From the NCBI GenBank assembly GCA_949710005.1, contig CATIXD010000003.1, forward strand, positions 1-64,000: 64,000 bases of DNA. The letters run 5' to 3'. Positions 19,424-27,697 of the stretch are shown here, piece after piece; the first letter of the stretch is position 1, and each line of letters begins with the position of its first letter. The DNA is from Ricordea florida (lineage: Eukaryota; Cnidaria; Anthozoa; Corallimorpharia; Ricordeidae). The notes beneath the pieces are model-generated. The model was not told where the DNA came from. It searched no databases and worked only from the letters and a program-made list of their open reading frames with translations. The translations under genes were made by a program, and so were the position numbers.

Positions 19424-21085
19424 CGTTGACGACTGAAAAAGAAATTTTCAGTTCATTGTCTTTTTGAGACACAATATTACTACTCTACACTGTTAAAGTT
19501 TTACTAAAGGATAAACGAAACAATTTCTATTGCTATGTCAACAAACAATAGCAGAGAAAATATAATTTGCAGAACACAGGGTTCAGGTGAAGAGCAACGG
19601 GAAAGAGAGCAAGAATTAACTGAGGAAGAATGAGCGAAGTACTGTAGATCGCCAAAGAAGGCGCGCTCGGGAAAGAGAAAGGAGACGAAATCATAGCGAA
19701 GAACGCCGACAAGCAGAAAGAGTCCGGGCTCGAGAAAATAGACAAAATGTTAACGAAGAACGCCGAGAAGCGGAAAGATTCCGTGCTGTGGAAAACAGAC
19801 AAAATTGTAGCGAAGAATGCCGAGAAGCGGAAAGACTCCGTGCTGTGGAAAACAGACAAAATTTTAGCGAAGAAAGCCGAGAAGCGGAAAGACTACGTGC
19901 TGTGGAAAGCAGACAAAATTGTAGCGAAGAAAGCCGAGAAGCGGAAAGACTCCGTGCTGTGGAAAACAGACAAAATTGTAGCGAAGAAAGCCGAGAAGTG
20001 GAAAGACTCCGTGCTATGGACCACAAATTTGCATAAGTTTTGTCTGCATAATATTTGCTCACTGATGCGTGACTCAGCACTCGCACTTTCCACTTTTTAC
20101 TTGACTTGGAAAACCGACTTCTAAACAAACCTTCTTCAGAAAAATGATCTTCTGAATGCACTACTTTTGAATTAGAAGCAAACTGATCAAAGATTTCAAA
20201 TTTTTATGTCCTTTAATCATATAAAGATCTCCCCTGTCGACGGCTAAGAAATACTCCCGCGGGAATTTTCTCTTGGCGGCAAATTGCAGAATGTAGCGCT
20301 TTCACTGGCAGCTTTTCGCGTTGTCGACGTTGTCATTTAGTGTGTCGATTGAGAACTTTGGTTTCAACGCCGTTGTTGTCGCAAAAAATGTTCTTCTAAA
20401 TTGTAAAATGTCTCAAATGTATGTTAGTCATTCACGTGTTGTGTTGGACCAGGTCTACTTATAGTTCACACTTTTACGGTTATTTATTTCTTTTGTTAAG
20501 TAACTACAGCTGATTGTAGTGAATAAATGAAGGCAGTAATTTTTTAAACTTACAATGTAATTAAGAAAAGAATAATAATTATTTTTTCATTCTCGTGAAA
20601 AATGTTTTTCGGGCTGGTAGATGTTGGTTACAGCTTGCCCGAAGGGCAATCTGTAAAATTAATTTTCTTTGCACCCTGCTTGGAGTAAACATTTATTTTA
20701 CCGAGGTGTTCGTTTTAACACGAAAATGAGAAGAGTTGTGTCCTGCATTTCCCAGTAGCGTGTACAAATCTTTTAAATACATTTACGCAAATTGAATGGT
20801 TAATTTCATCAGGAATAGAATACAGTACATTGATAATTTGTGTTTTTTGTAGAATATACTCCATGACTTTGTTGGTAGAAAGACCGTACTAATAGCAGAC
20901 GAAAGTTTAGACAAAAATCATAGCAAGTTAACCGACCTCGACACTTAACTATAGTTAAAAACGTTTGTGAATTCCTTCGCAATATTTTAGAATGCTTTTA
21001 CAGTTTAAAGTGAAATGAAAGTACTAACGAGAGCCCCGCTTTTAGGCTTGGCTAAATCTATATATTACCCAAGCCAAGGGTGCTA
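19424..21085 (+). mobile_element. Right part of Helitron-like repeat interrupted by E1
   Basis: Continues the repeat begun at 4158. It holds a degenerate coding repeat (19535-20036) and AT-rich DNA with a GCCCGAAGGGC word at about 20638. It ends near 21034-21085 with GAGCCCCGCTTTTAGGCTTGGCTAAATC, whose TTTAG/CTAAA arms form a small hairpin. The 49.1-kb copy has a better 7-bp stem at the same place. No helicase domain is visible, so this is a non-autonomous or eroded copy if Helitron-like at all. Confidence 0.35.
19535..20036 (+). pseudogene. Broken gene with 20-residue Arg/Glu repeats
   Basis: An ATG at 19535 opens a frame that stops near 19632. A second frame then reads to 20036 and encodes five or more units of about 20 residues (ESREAERLRAVENRQNCS type), with a 60-bp DNA period. 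Charged helical repeats of this sort occur at the N-terminus of some transposon proteins, including Helitron-encoded ones (from memory). The frameshift and abrupt end mark it as a fragment. The overlapping frames on both strands are shadows of the repeat. Confidence 0.5.
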
Positions 21086-21401
21086 TTTCAAAATTTTAGG
21101 GAAGGTGCTGTCCATGTGTCTTGGGATTGGAGGAAGGGGGGGACGCGAGAGCAATTCGCAGGGGGGTCATGGAACTTAAAGGTAAAAACCCTTTGTGGAG
21201 GGGCTATAGAACGCCTTTGTCATAACACAGTGTCGTTGAAACCTTTCAATCACAGAATACATAATTGTATCGGATATATAGTAACAGATAGGTGTTGCGC
21301 ATAGTTGGCTGCATAAGTACCGCGTATAAGTACCTAGATTTTAAGAACCTGTTAGGCTAAGATTGTATATTTAGACACCTTTTACATAAGAACCTGTTTT
21401 A
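21086..21401. other. Host DNA between the two elements
   Basis: No gene seen. The words AAGAACCTGTT recur at about 21345 and 21389, the second one immediately before E2. Confidence 0.5.
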
Positions 21402-21406
21402 GCCTT
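21402..21406. repeat. E2 left target-site duplication (GCCTT)
   Basis: GCCTT immediately left of the E2 TIR, repeated at 36694-36698. Confidence 0.8.
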
Positions 21407-21752
21407 AGAGAGGGGGAAAACTACGGCTCTGGGACACAGGAATTTGTCTAGGTAAGTTTCTGATTAAGTTTCTGATTAAGTTTCTGATTAAGTTTTAAAA
21501 CTAGTCTATGGGACACAGGAATTTGTCTAGGTAAATCTATGATTAAGTTTTAAAACTAGTCTTAAAATTGAACCAGAGATTTATACAGTAATATTTATAG
21601 GATAAACAGGAGAAGGGGTCTTTGCCATGACTATGTGAAGCCTTATTAAAAGAGCTTAATTTGTTGAAAATTATCAGGTATTAAAAAAATAAAAAATGAT
21701 TTAAAAAGAAGAATTAAAGTTAAAAATAACAAATGGATCAATTAAATAATTT
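21407..21752 (+). repeat. E2 left terminal inverted repeat
   Basis: Matches the reverse complement of 36381-36693 except for a 33-nt insertion at 21596-21628 and a single substitution near 21679. Starts AGAGAGGGGGAAAAC. Contains internal direct repeats: GGGACACAGGAATTTGTC twice, TTTCTGATTAAG three times and TTTTAAAACTAGTCT twice. The last 20 bases hold an ATG and the first codons of the zinc-array gene. Confidence 0.92.
21700..21708 (+). promoter_or_regulatory. TTTAAAAAG variant box before E2 zinc-array gene
   Basis: 24 nt before ATG 21733, inside the TIR and so also ahead of the polymerase at the other end (36425-36433). Confidence 0.35.
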
Positions 21753-22200
21753 ATATAATTGTGAACTTAAAATAATTGCAAAAGAGTTAAAAATAAAAGG
21801 AAGATCAAAAATGAGTAAAAAAGATTTTATTAATGAATTTAATAAATATAAAGAGGAGGAAATTCTTAATTTAATTGAAAAAGTTACTACTAATAGCATT
21901 TATATTTGTATTCATGGAAAACTTAAGTATGTTTGTAAAGAATGTTCTGGATCATTAATATGCAAACACAATAAATATAAGTATGTTTGTAAAGAATGCG
22001 GTGGATCACAAATATGCAAACACAATAACTATAAGTATCGTTGTAAAGAATGTGGAGGGGCGCAAATATGTGAACACGGTAAACAAAAACAACAATGTAA
22101 GGAATGTGGAGGATCACAAATATGTGAGCATGGAAAACAAAAAAACTCTTGTAAGGAATGTAGAATAAAATTAAAAATGAATTATGATTTAAAGATATAA
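21733..22200 (+). CDS. SAP plus zinc-knuckle array protein, 155 aa (E2)
   Basis: The first residues (MDQLNN) lie in the TIR and are shared with the E2 polymerase. A SAP-like helical segment follows (LKIIAKELKIKGRSKMSKK). From about residue 58, five 18-residue units of C-x-H-x6-C-x2-C-x5 make up the rest (for example CKHNKYKYVCKECGGSQI). Same architecture as the E1 protein but with one more unit and a different SAP sequence. The two late units are nearly identical, which suggests recent unit gain. Probable DNA-end or replication accessory factor, by inference. Confidence 0.8.
   Translation: MDQLNNLYNCELKIIAKELKIKGRSKMSKKDFINEFNKYKEEEILNLIEKVTTNSIYICIHGKLKYVCKECSGSLICKHNKYKYVCKECGGSQICKHNNYKYRCKECGGAQICEHGKQKQQCKECGGSQICEHGKQKNSCKECRIKLKMNYDLKI
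22188..22196 (+). promoter_or_regulatory. TTTAAAGAT box
   Basis: Overlaps the end of the zinc-array gene and lies ahead of the broken gene at 22205. Confidence 0.4.
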
Positions 22201-22204
22201 AATA

Positions 22205-22452
22205 AAAGAAGGTCAACAAGAGAAAATTATTAAAATTAGTACAAAGGATTTAATAGATTATGGTAAAAAATTGGAATAAAAGATATGTCTTATAATGATG
22301 CTAATTATATATTAAATAAAGTTAGTAAAAAATTTGGAGCGGATAAAGAATTTACATTAGAAGAATTTCAAGAAAAAAGCAAAAAAATGAGAGATAAAGT
22401 AAATAAGTTATATGAAATAGAAAAAAACGATGAAGAAATGTTGAAAAACTAA
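22205..22452 (+). pseudogene. Small broken gene, unknown (E2)
   Basis: A frame without ATG reads IIKISTKDLIDYGKKL and stops near 22279. A second frame opens at ATG 22285 and encodes 55 charged, helical residues (NYILNKVSKKFGADKEFTLE) to a stop at 22452. Together they look like one SAP-like helical protein that suffered a 1-nt loss near 22274 and lost its start codon. E1 has no counterpart. Function unknown. Confidence 0.45.
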
Positions 22453-22516
22453 GTTCAAGAAGAAATAAAAGATGCAGTATATTGATTTGAAGAGTTAATA
22501 TATTAGAAATAATTAT

Positions 22517-22546
22517 GTTATGTAACCTAAATAATGGTTACATAAC
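22517..22546. terminator. Perfect hairpin at convergent gene ends (E2)
   Basis: GTTATGTAACC and GGTTACATAAC form an 11-bp stem with an 8-nt loop between the converging gene ends, at the same place as the E1 hairpin (18607-18636). Confidence 0.55.
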
Positions 22547-22563
22547 AAAAGACCTGAAGGAAT

Positions 22564-23199
22564 TTATCTAAATCTTAAACTAAAAGTTATAGGGGACCCC
22601 TTTAGATCAAGTTTTTTCCATTCATTGTCTAATATGGTTAAATCGAAGTGGCTTATTAGAGTATCATATTTTCGAACTGGAATTGTTGGATAATCCTTTG
22701 AGGGTATGTTTGCAAGTAGGTGTGATGGCGAGAGTTTTACAATTTCTCCATTTTTGTTTTTATTCATATATGAAAACTTATTATCAACTATACTACACAT
22801 AACTCTAAGAGGTTCCTTAATCTGAATATTTATGGGGTATAATTTACCCGGATTTATAACATCAGGAACGCCTAAACCAAACCCCAAACCTCTAGTAAGT
22901 TTAATTTTGAAGTTCTTATTTGAATATAGATAGTCAACAGTATCAGTCTCAATTATTGTTATCTTTTCCACATCAAGATCATTAAGAAAAATTGATTGAA
23001 TATTACGAAGAGAATATGTACCGGGTTGAATTGTTATGAATCCTTGATTCTTATCATTGAATATTATCTGTTTATCCTTGAAATTAATCAATCTTTTTGT
23101 TTGTATATTACAATCCAGGAGTTGTATCTCCAGAAGATTTTTAAGAGGAGGATCTAAATAAATCCTAGTTTCTGCCTCATACATTGTTATGCTTAACAT
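22564..23199 (-). CDS. Jelly-roll-like structural protein, 211 aa (E2)
   Basis: Intact counterpart of the broken E1 gene. Beta-rich, with ETRIYLDPPL near the start, EIQLLDCNI, then the FITIQPGTYSLRNIQSIFLN segment and a C-terminal LKGSPITFSLRFR. No membrane helix and no catalytic motif. Its size and composition fit a single jelly-roll vertex (penton) protein or fibre subunit of a Polinton-type capsid, but no diagnostic motif proves it. It lies at the end of the structural block and is preceded by the longest intergenic region of the element. Confidence 0.7.
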   Translation of the reverse strand: MLSITMYEAETRIYLDPPLKNLLEIQLLDCNIQTKRLINFKDKQIIFNDKNQGFITIQPGTYSLRNIQSIFLNDLDVEKITIIETDTVDYLYSNKNFKIKLTRGLGFGLGVPDVINPGKLYPINIQIKEPLRVMCSIVDNKFSYMNKNKNGEIVKLSPSHLLANIPSKDYPTIPVRKYDTLISHFDLTILDNEWKKLDLKGSPITFSLRFR

Positions 23200-23465
23200 T
23201 TTGTTTGATTACACCATATTCATCTTTAAATTTATATACTCCAAAGATATTTCGCAGGTACTTGGCTTTTATAGCCCCATGACGTCAACATTCCACACTT
23301 CCCTAGTAATTTCGAGCGCTAGAGGAAAAAACGAAATCTACTTTCAGGTTCTCCGGTTGTTAGGGAGCTCTGGTATGCAATCTATTGTTCTCCACGTGAA
23401 CAGCGATTGTATGTAAATTAGTGACCGCGTGAAATAGCCAGCTGCACCAGAATGTGTTCTCGTGA
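23200..23465 (-). promoter_or_regulatory. Control-region candidate with CRE, E-box and TATA words (E2)
   Basis: 266 bp without a gene. On the minus strand in order: CACGTG (23393-23398) inside the block conserved in E1, TGACGTCA (23280-23287), TATAAAAG (about 23266-23273), TATATAAA (about 23231-23238) and TTTAAAGAT (23222-23230). These are textbook animal promoter words, so this may be where host factors act on the element. Confidence 0.5.
23222..23230 (-). promoter_or_regulatory. TTTAAAGAT box
   Basis: 22 nt before the 211-aa gene start at 23199. Confidence 0.5.
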
Positions 23466-25031
23466 TTACCGAAATAGAAACCACGCTAATCCACCCGCGA
23501 TAACTGTCAATGCTAATATATTCTTTTCATGCTGCGTTGAGTCAATAATATTTTCCTGTTTCATAAAGTCTGTTTTAGTTGAGGTTTTTGGTTCTTTCGG
23601 TTTTTTCTTCGCTTCAGTTTTACCTTCCAGGAGAATATGAGGTAACTTTAACTTTGAAGATCCCATGTTATGACTTATTCCAACCTGTTTTGCTTCAGTG
23701 TTTAGGGAATTATTCACACCAAAATTCATATCATTACTCGCTTTCATGAGTTTATTATTAAAACCTGTCACGCTTTCGGTGTTGATTATCATATTACTTG
23801 GCATCAACCATACACCAGGAGCAATAGCTAAATCAAGCCGTAATTTCGCTTCCTGTACAGCTAATTGATATCTTTGAATCGAACTAGAAATGTCATTCTC
23901 GATCACACTACTTTCAAATAAAGCCAAGAATTCTTGTTGTGTTTCGATTGCGCCACCGCCATTACCATAAATTGAATTTCTTGTGTTAACTTGTGCGCCC
24001 AATATACAGTAAACAAAAGCTTCAGCGGATCGATTCAATCTACCAAGTCCGGCTTTAGTGAGCCCATGTCCTCTTGTTGGGATAAACCAGGCATATTTGA
24101 AATCAGCAAAGTCATCATTACGGATAAATGAAATTAAATTACCTTTTTCTTTCTTACCGCCTTCATCAGCGAATTTATTACCTTCACCGGGCCATTGATC
24201 CGCTTCAACATCATAATTCCTTACAATATGTACATTTTGATATCCACCACCTTTTCCATGATAGCCTGCACCATAATCAAGGAATATATCTCCCAATCCG
24301 CCTTTTCTGCCCCCTTTCCATCTAAAATCGGAATTATTGGCAATTCCAAATTCTGCACACAATCGTTGATATGCAACTTTACTATAAGGATTATTATTTA
24401 TTACAAAAGGTTGCTCATCGGGTAAGGGAAGACTCAATTCATATAATATCCGCCTTATTGTGAAATATATATGAAACTTTATGAAGCTATTTACTACTCT
24501 GGGATAATTTAGACTTTCAAAAGGACTTATACCGCAACCAGATGTTGCACACCAAACTGCAAAGTTAAGTTGTTGAGGCCAATAATTCATATCAGGGGCG
24601 TTCAACCATTTTCTACTCTGTTTTCCAGATTTGAATGTTACAACTTGAGATGCAAATATGTTTCTCATCTTTGCTGTGAATTTCTTCGTATTTGAAACGT
24701 ATATATCAAGATAGGTTAGCATTTTTGTTATATCAGTTGTAAAGTCATCAAATTTAATAGCAGGTATTGGATAAGATTGGTTGGTTATGGATAAACTTTT
24801 TGGAAAAGAAATCAACTCACTGTAATCCAATCCTAAATCTTTCCATAAAAGTTTTTTCAAACTTGGTGATAGATTATCAGTCCATGTTTTTCCAGTAGGA
24901 TCATCATTTGACATTATTGTTGTGCCATCAACTTTCCAACTTATGTAACCACCATACGGATCAGATATAACTTCAAATTGACTTTGATCAGCCTTTGGAT
25001 ATTTATTTCTGAAATCATTGAATAATGTCAT
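23466..25031 (-). CDS. Large conserved virion-protein candidate, 521 aa (E2)
   Basis: Homologue of the E1 protein at 16175-17725, with most residues identical. Same aromatic/cysteine segment (NFAVWCATSGCGISPFESLN), glycine-rich loops, threonine/lysine-rich low-complexity tail (longest difference between the copies, about residues 470-500) and a single C-terminal transmembrane helix (LALTVIAGGLAWFLF). The strict conservation of the body against a free tail suggests a folded ectodomain tethered to a membrane. Function not recognised. Confidence 0.8.
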   Translation of the reverse strand: MTLFNDFRNKYPKADQSQFEVISDPYGGYISWKVDGTTIMSNDDPTGKTWTDNLSPSLKKLLWKDLGLDYSELISFPKSLSITNQSYPIPAIKFDDFTTDITKMLTYLDIYVSNTKKFTAKMRNIFASQVVTFKSGKQSRKWLNAPDMNYWPQQLNFAVWCATSGCGISPFESLNYPRVVNSFIKFHIYFTIRRILYELSLPLPDEQPFVINNNPYSKVAYQRLCAEFGIANNSDFRWKGGRKGGLGDIFLDYGAGYHGKGGGYQNVHIVRNYDVEADQWPGEGNKFADEGGKKEKGNLISFIRNDDFADFKYAWFIPTRGHGLTKAGLGRLNRSAEAFVYCILGAQVNTRNSIYGNGGGAIETQQEFLALFESSVIENDISSSIQRYQLAVQEAKLRLDLAIAPGVWLMPSNMIINTESVTGFNNKLMKASNDMNFGVNNSLNTEAKQVGISHNMGSSKLKLPHILLEGKTEAKKKPKEPKTSTKTDFMKQENIIDSTQHEKNILALTVIAGGLAWFLFR

Positions 25032-25050
25032 TTTTTGTTCATAACATGTT

Positions 25051-25059
25051 GCTTTTAAA
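25051..25059 (-). promoter_or_regulatory. TTTAAAAGC variant box
   Basis: 19 nt before the 521-aa gene start; same variant as in E1. Confidence 0.4.
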
Positions 25060-25095
25060 TAACCTCTTTTCTAATACCAGCATAACAATTCCATC

Positions 25096-25746
25096 CTACT
25101 GGCGTTCTCTCATATGAAAATTTCCAAGTTCGGGACTGGTTAACTCCTTTATAATTTCCGCTCGAACCTCTGTTCTTAACTGATTCATATTTAAGTTTTT
25201 TTCCCCATCTTTCCTGTTTTTCTGTCGGATTTCGAGTTTTAGTTTTTCAAACTTATCCACCTCTGATAAAATTAACGAAAATTCTTGGTCGGATATAGCG
25301 TTATCTTTTAGGGCCTTTGAAACCAAGTCGTGAATAGTGTTTACTTTTGCTTTTGCTAAAGAAACTGTCTGTTCATGTTTACTAACTTTGTGTGAAAGTT
25401 TTTTAGAAGCTGAACCGAATCCAACCGATATTACCCCACAAATTCCTCCCACTGCACCTAATGGGATACCAACAGCAGCACCAAACCCAGTAAGGGAGGT
25501 TCCAAGCCCACTTGCAGATAGGATAACTGAAATCACTCCACTACTAACACTTATTTTTGTAAATATTCCTCTCGCTCGATTATACTTTTTTCTAACATCT
25601 TCGTAATGTTTAATTTCCTTCTCAAGATTTTGTAGTACTTCGCATGACTTTTGTAGTCTGAAATTAACAGTCTGAAATGAGGAACTCGGGTCTGAATTAA
25701 CAGGCGCATTGGGATAAATTCTATTATACTCGTCCATATATTGCAT
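25096..25746 (-). CDS. Glycine-rich hydrophobic hairpin protein, 216 aa (E2)
   Basis: Homologue of E1 15475-16071: coil, glycine-rich hydrophobic hairpin (GLGTSLTGFGAAVGIPLGAV) and charged helix (SKHEQTVSLAKAKVNTIHDL). By alignment with E1 the likely start is the internal Met before DEYNRIYP (25737) rather than 25746. The C-terminus runs 15-20 residues past the E1 stop. Candidate membrane-inserting protein. Confidence 0.72.
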   Translation of the reverse strand: MQYMDEYNRIYPNAPVNSDPSSSFQTVNFRLQKSCEVLQNLEKEIKHYEDVRKKYNRARGIFTKISVSSGVISVILSASGLGTSLTGFGAAVGIPLGAVGGICGVISVGFGSASKKLSHKVSKHEQTVSLAKAKVNTIHDLVSKALKDNAISDQEFSLILSEVDKFEKLKLEIRQKNRKDGEKNLNMNQLRTEVRAEIIKELTSPELGNFHMRERQ

Positions 25747-25763
25747 TTACTGATCAACATGAT

Positions 25764-25772
25764 ATCTTTAAA
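25764..25772 (-). promoter_or_regulatory. TTTAAAGAT box
   Basis: 17 nt before 25746. Confidence 0.5.
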
Positions 25773-25790
25773 TAGATACGACCAGGTTTG

Positions 25791-26993
25791 TTATCTATTC
25801 TTCTTTACACTTTCCACAAAATATAGAACTACAGCCATTATCAAAAGCCAAGCATTCTTACCTAAAAAGCCAATTACCTCGCCCGCTGTTTTGAAGAGAA
25901 AGCTTACAATCGCCCCAACCATTCCAGGTAATATTTCGCCGAGTTTCTTACCAATAGCTTTAAAACCATTTCCCACACCTTTTCCTAGTGTGGTTAGCCC
26001 TTTGGAAAGATTAGAAATTATTACACCAATAACCACACCCACAGCGCTTACAACAGCAAATACTGTAAAACCATACTTTTTGAATATATACTTTAACCTC
26101 TCTCTTAATGGAAGATTTTTAATTATTTCTTCTTTTCGACTCTCAATATCTGATATTTGTTCATCGCTTGATATTATATTCTTTCTAATTTGTTCTCTTA
26201 ATTTATCATTCTCTGATTGTAATCGCTCTTTACTTTGTTCTAACTTTGATAAACTTAATTTACCCTTCTTATATTTATCTATTTCTTCTTTGTATAATTT
26301 TACTTCATCCAAAAGCTTCTCATCTTGTATTTTTAATTCTATATTCTGTTTAATAGTTTCATCAAAAAGACTTTTATTTTCAGCTTTTTCTACCTGTTGC
26401 CTCTCAATGAATTGGCGCAGTTCTTTTTCTCTTTCTTCATATCGGTCAATCTCCTCCGTGCGTGTTGCTAAAAGCGATTCTATTCCTTGTACTGCATTAA
26501 GTAAATCCTTATGTTGTTCATTAACTTCATTCAATTGTGATACGGTATCATTATATATACCCAAAATGCTTTCATAATCAGCACCTAGAGCTTTTCTCAT
26601 TGTTTTTGGTAAATCTTCAAGTTTAATCACGCCATCTTTATCAACTATTGTATGCCACACATTATCTCCCCTACTACTTAATTTTCCTATTATACTTCCA
26701 TCTTCTCCAAATGTTACATTAAATATCCTATCATTAGGATTGTAATTTGGAAAATAAAGTTTGAGTTTTTCACCCGCTTCTATCCTTCTATCATATTCCT
26801 CATCTCTTTCTCTAATATCTGTTGGTTTTTTCTCTTCAGATTTTATTTCCCATTGAAGTCGTTTTCTTTCATCCATATATTCGGAATAACCAAGATAGCC
26901 CTGGTCGATGGTGGTTGATGTTGATGGGCCATCTACATCTCCATTATCATCTGATCCTTTTGTTATATCTTCTAATGGTATATCTTCTGCCAT
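25791..26993 (-). CDS. Coiled-coil protein with conserved membrane C-terminus, 400 aa (E2)
   Basis: The C-terminal ~105 residues match E1 almost exactly (FTVFAVVSAVGVVIGVII, then the glycine/lysine amphipathic part, then NAWLLIMAVVLYFV). The first ~290 residues are largely unlike E1: an acidic start, a small beta-rich part (FNVTFGEDGSIIGKL) and a long heptad-like coiled coil from about 150 to 290. A fixed membrane module joined to a variable stalk is the pattern of a spike or scaffold protein. Function unproven. Confidence 0.76.
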   Translation of the reverse strand: MAEDIPLEDITKGSDDNGDVDGPSTSTTIDQGYLGYSEYMDERKRLQWEIKSEEKKPTDIRERDEEYDRRIEAGEKLKLYFPNYNPNDRIFNVTFGEDGSIIGKLSSRGDNVWHTIVDKDGVIKLEDLPKTMRKALGADYESILGIYNDTVSQLNEVNEQHKDLLNAVQGIESLLATRTEEIDRYEEREKELRQFIERQQVEKAENKSLFDETIKQNIELKIQDEKLLDEVKLYKEEIDKYKKGKLSLSKLEQSKERLQSENDKLREQIRKNIISSDEQISDIESRKEEIIKNLPLRERLKYIFKKYGFTVFAVVSAVGVVIGVIISNLSKGLTTLGKGVGNGFKAIGKKLGEILPGMVGAIVSFLFKTAGEVIGFLGKNAWLLIMAVVLYFVESVKKNR

Positions 26994-27016
26994 GATTTTT
27001 TACTCATCAGTAAGAA

Positions 27017-27025
27017 ATCTTTAAA
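27017..27025 (-). promoter_or_regulatory. TTTAAAGAT box
   Basis: 23 nt before 26993, in context identical to E1 14085. Confidence 0.55.
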
Positions 27026-27041
27026 CTGGTCACACAATTAA

Positions 27042-27434
27042 CTAAAAGAATTTACTTACCATATAACCCAATGCCAACATACCACCACCTACATATGCCA
27101 TTTCACCCATCTTTTGATTTTCACTTGGTCTATAATAATCCGAAAATTTTGGTTCATGCATTTTACTATATAATTTCAAAGCTTCATCTGTATTAGAAAT
27201 ATTTTTTGATGCCTGATATTTTTCATCTTTTTTATTCATTTCCCAATCAATTAGTTTCTGTCTATTTTCCTGATATATAGCATAATCTTTTTGATATTTT
27301 TCTAATGCCTTATCGTGTCGTATTTTCTCTGCATCTGCTTTATCACCAGAAAGATATTTTGCAAGATATGATCCGCCAACAAAGGCGGTTGCATTCAAAA
27401 TAGCTCCTCCAAACATCATTGCTATTGTTGCCAT
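27042..27434 (-). CDS. Two-helix membrane protein with coiled middle, 130 aa (E2)
   Basis: Same length and plan as E1 13676-14068: N-terminal hydrophobic segment (MATIAMMFGGAILNATAFVG), charged middle with EPKFSDYYRPSENQKMG, C-terminal hydrophobic segment. It starts 2 nt after the stop of the upstream 77-aa gene, suggesting a shared transcript. Confidence 0.76.
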   Translation of the reverse strand: MATIAMMFGGAILNATAFVGGSYLAKYLSGDKADAEKIRHDKALEKYQKDYAIYQENRQKLIDWEMNKKDEKYQASKNISNTDEALKLYSKMHEPKFSDYYRPSENQKMGEMAYVGGGMLALGYMVSKFF

Positions 27435-27436
27435 GT

Positions 27437-27670
27437 TTAATTTGGTAAAATCTTTTGATCCTCTAAATATGTTTTTAGGTACATACTACCCGATAATACA
27501 ACCACCCATTTAGCATAGTTTGTAATACTTGAGGAGGGGTCGTTCATAAATGATTCTCTCATGGCCTTTTTAGCTACATATCCAACTAAAGCTGCTAATC
27601 CAATAAGGACTGCTGAATCAGTAACAGTTTTCACAAGTTTGTTTTCAGTTGACATAATTTTTTTACTCAT
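27437..27670 (-). CDS. Small two-helix membrane protein, 72-77 aa (E2)
   Basis: Homologue of E1 13451-13669. The frame allows a start at 27670 (MSKKI), but the E1 protein begins at the next Met (MSTENKLVKT, 27655), which I prefer. Two hydrophobic stretches with YVAKKAMRESFMNDPSSSIT between them. Near-identical between the elements. Confidence 0.76.
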   Translation of the reverse strand: MSKKIMSTENKLVKTVTDSAVLIGLAALVGYVAKKAMRESFMNDPSSSITNYAKWVVVLSGSMYLKTYLEDQKILPN

Positions 27671-27679
27671 CGGTAAGAA

Positions 27680-27688
27680 ATCTTTAAA
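27680..27688 (-). promoter_or_regulatory. TTTAAAGAT box
   Basis: 9 nt before 27670 and 24 nt before the preferred start. Confidence 0.5.
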
Positions 27689-27697
27689 CTACTTATT

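Noticed and set aside
19533..20161. Minus-strand frames of 66-156 residues with Ser/Phe repeats
   Set aside because: Reverse-strand shadows of the 60-bp charged repeat.
18637..22200. CRISPR-like array from the 54-bp zinc-unit repeats
   Set aside because: The repeats are coding, contiguous and without unique spacers, in a eukaryotic context.
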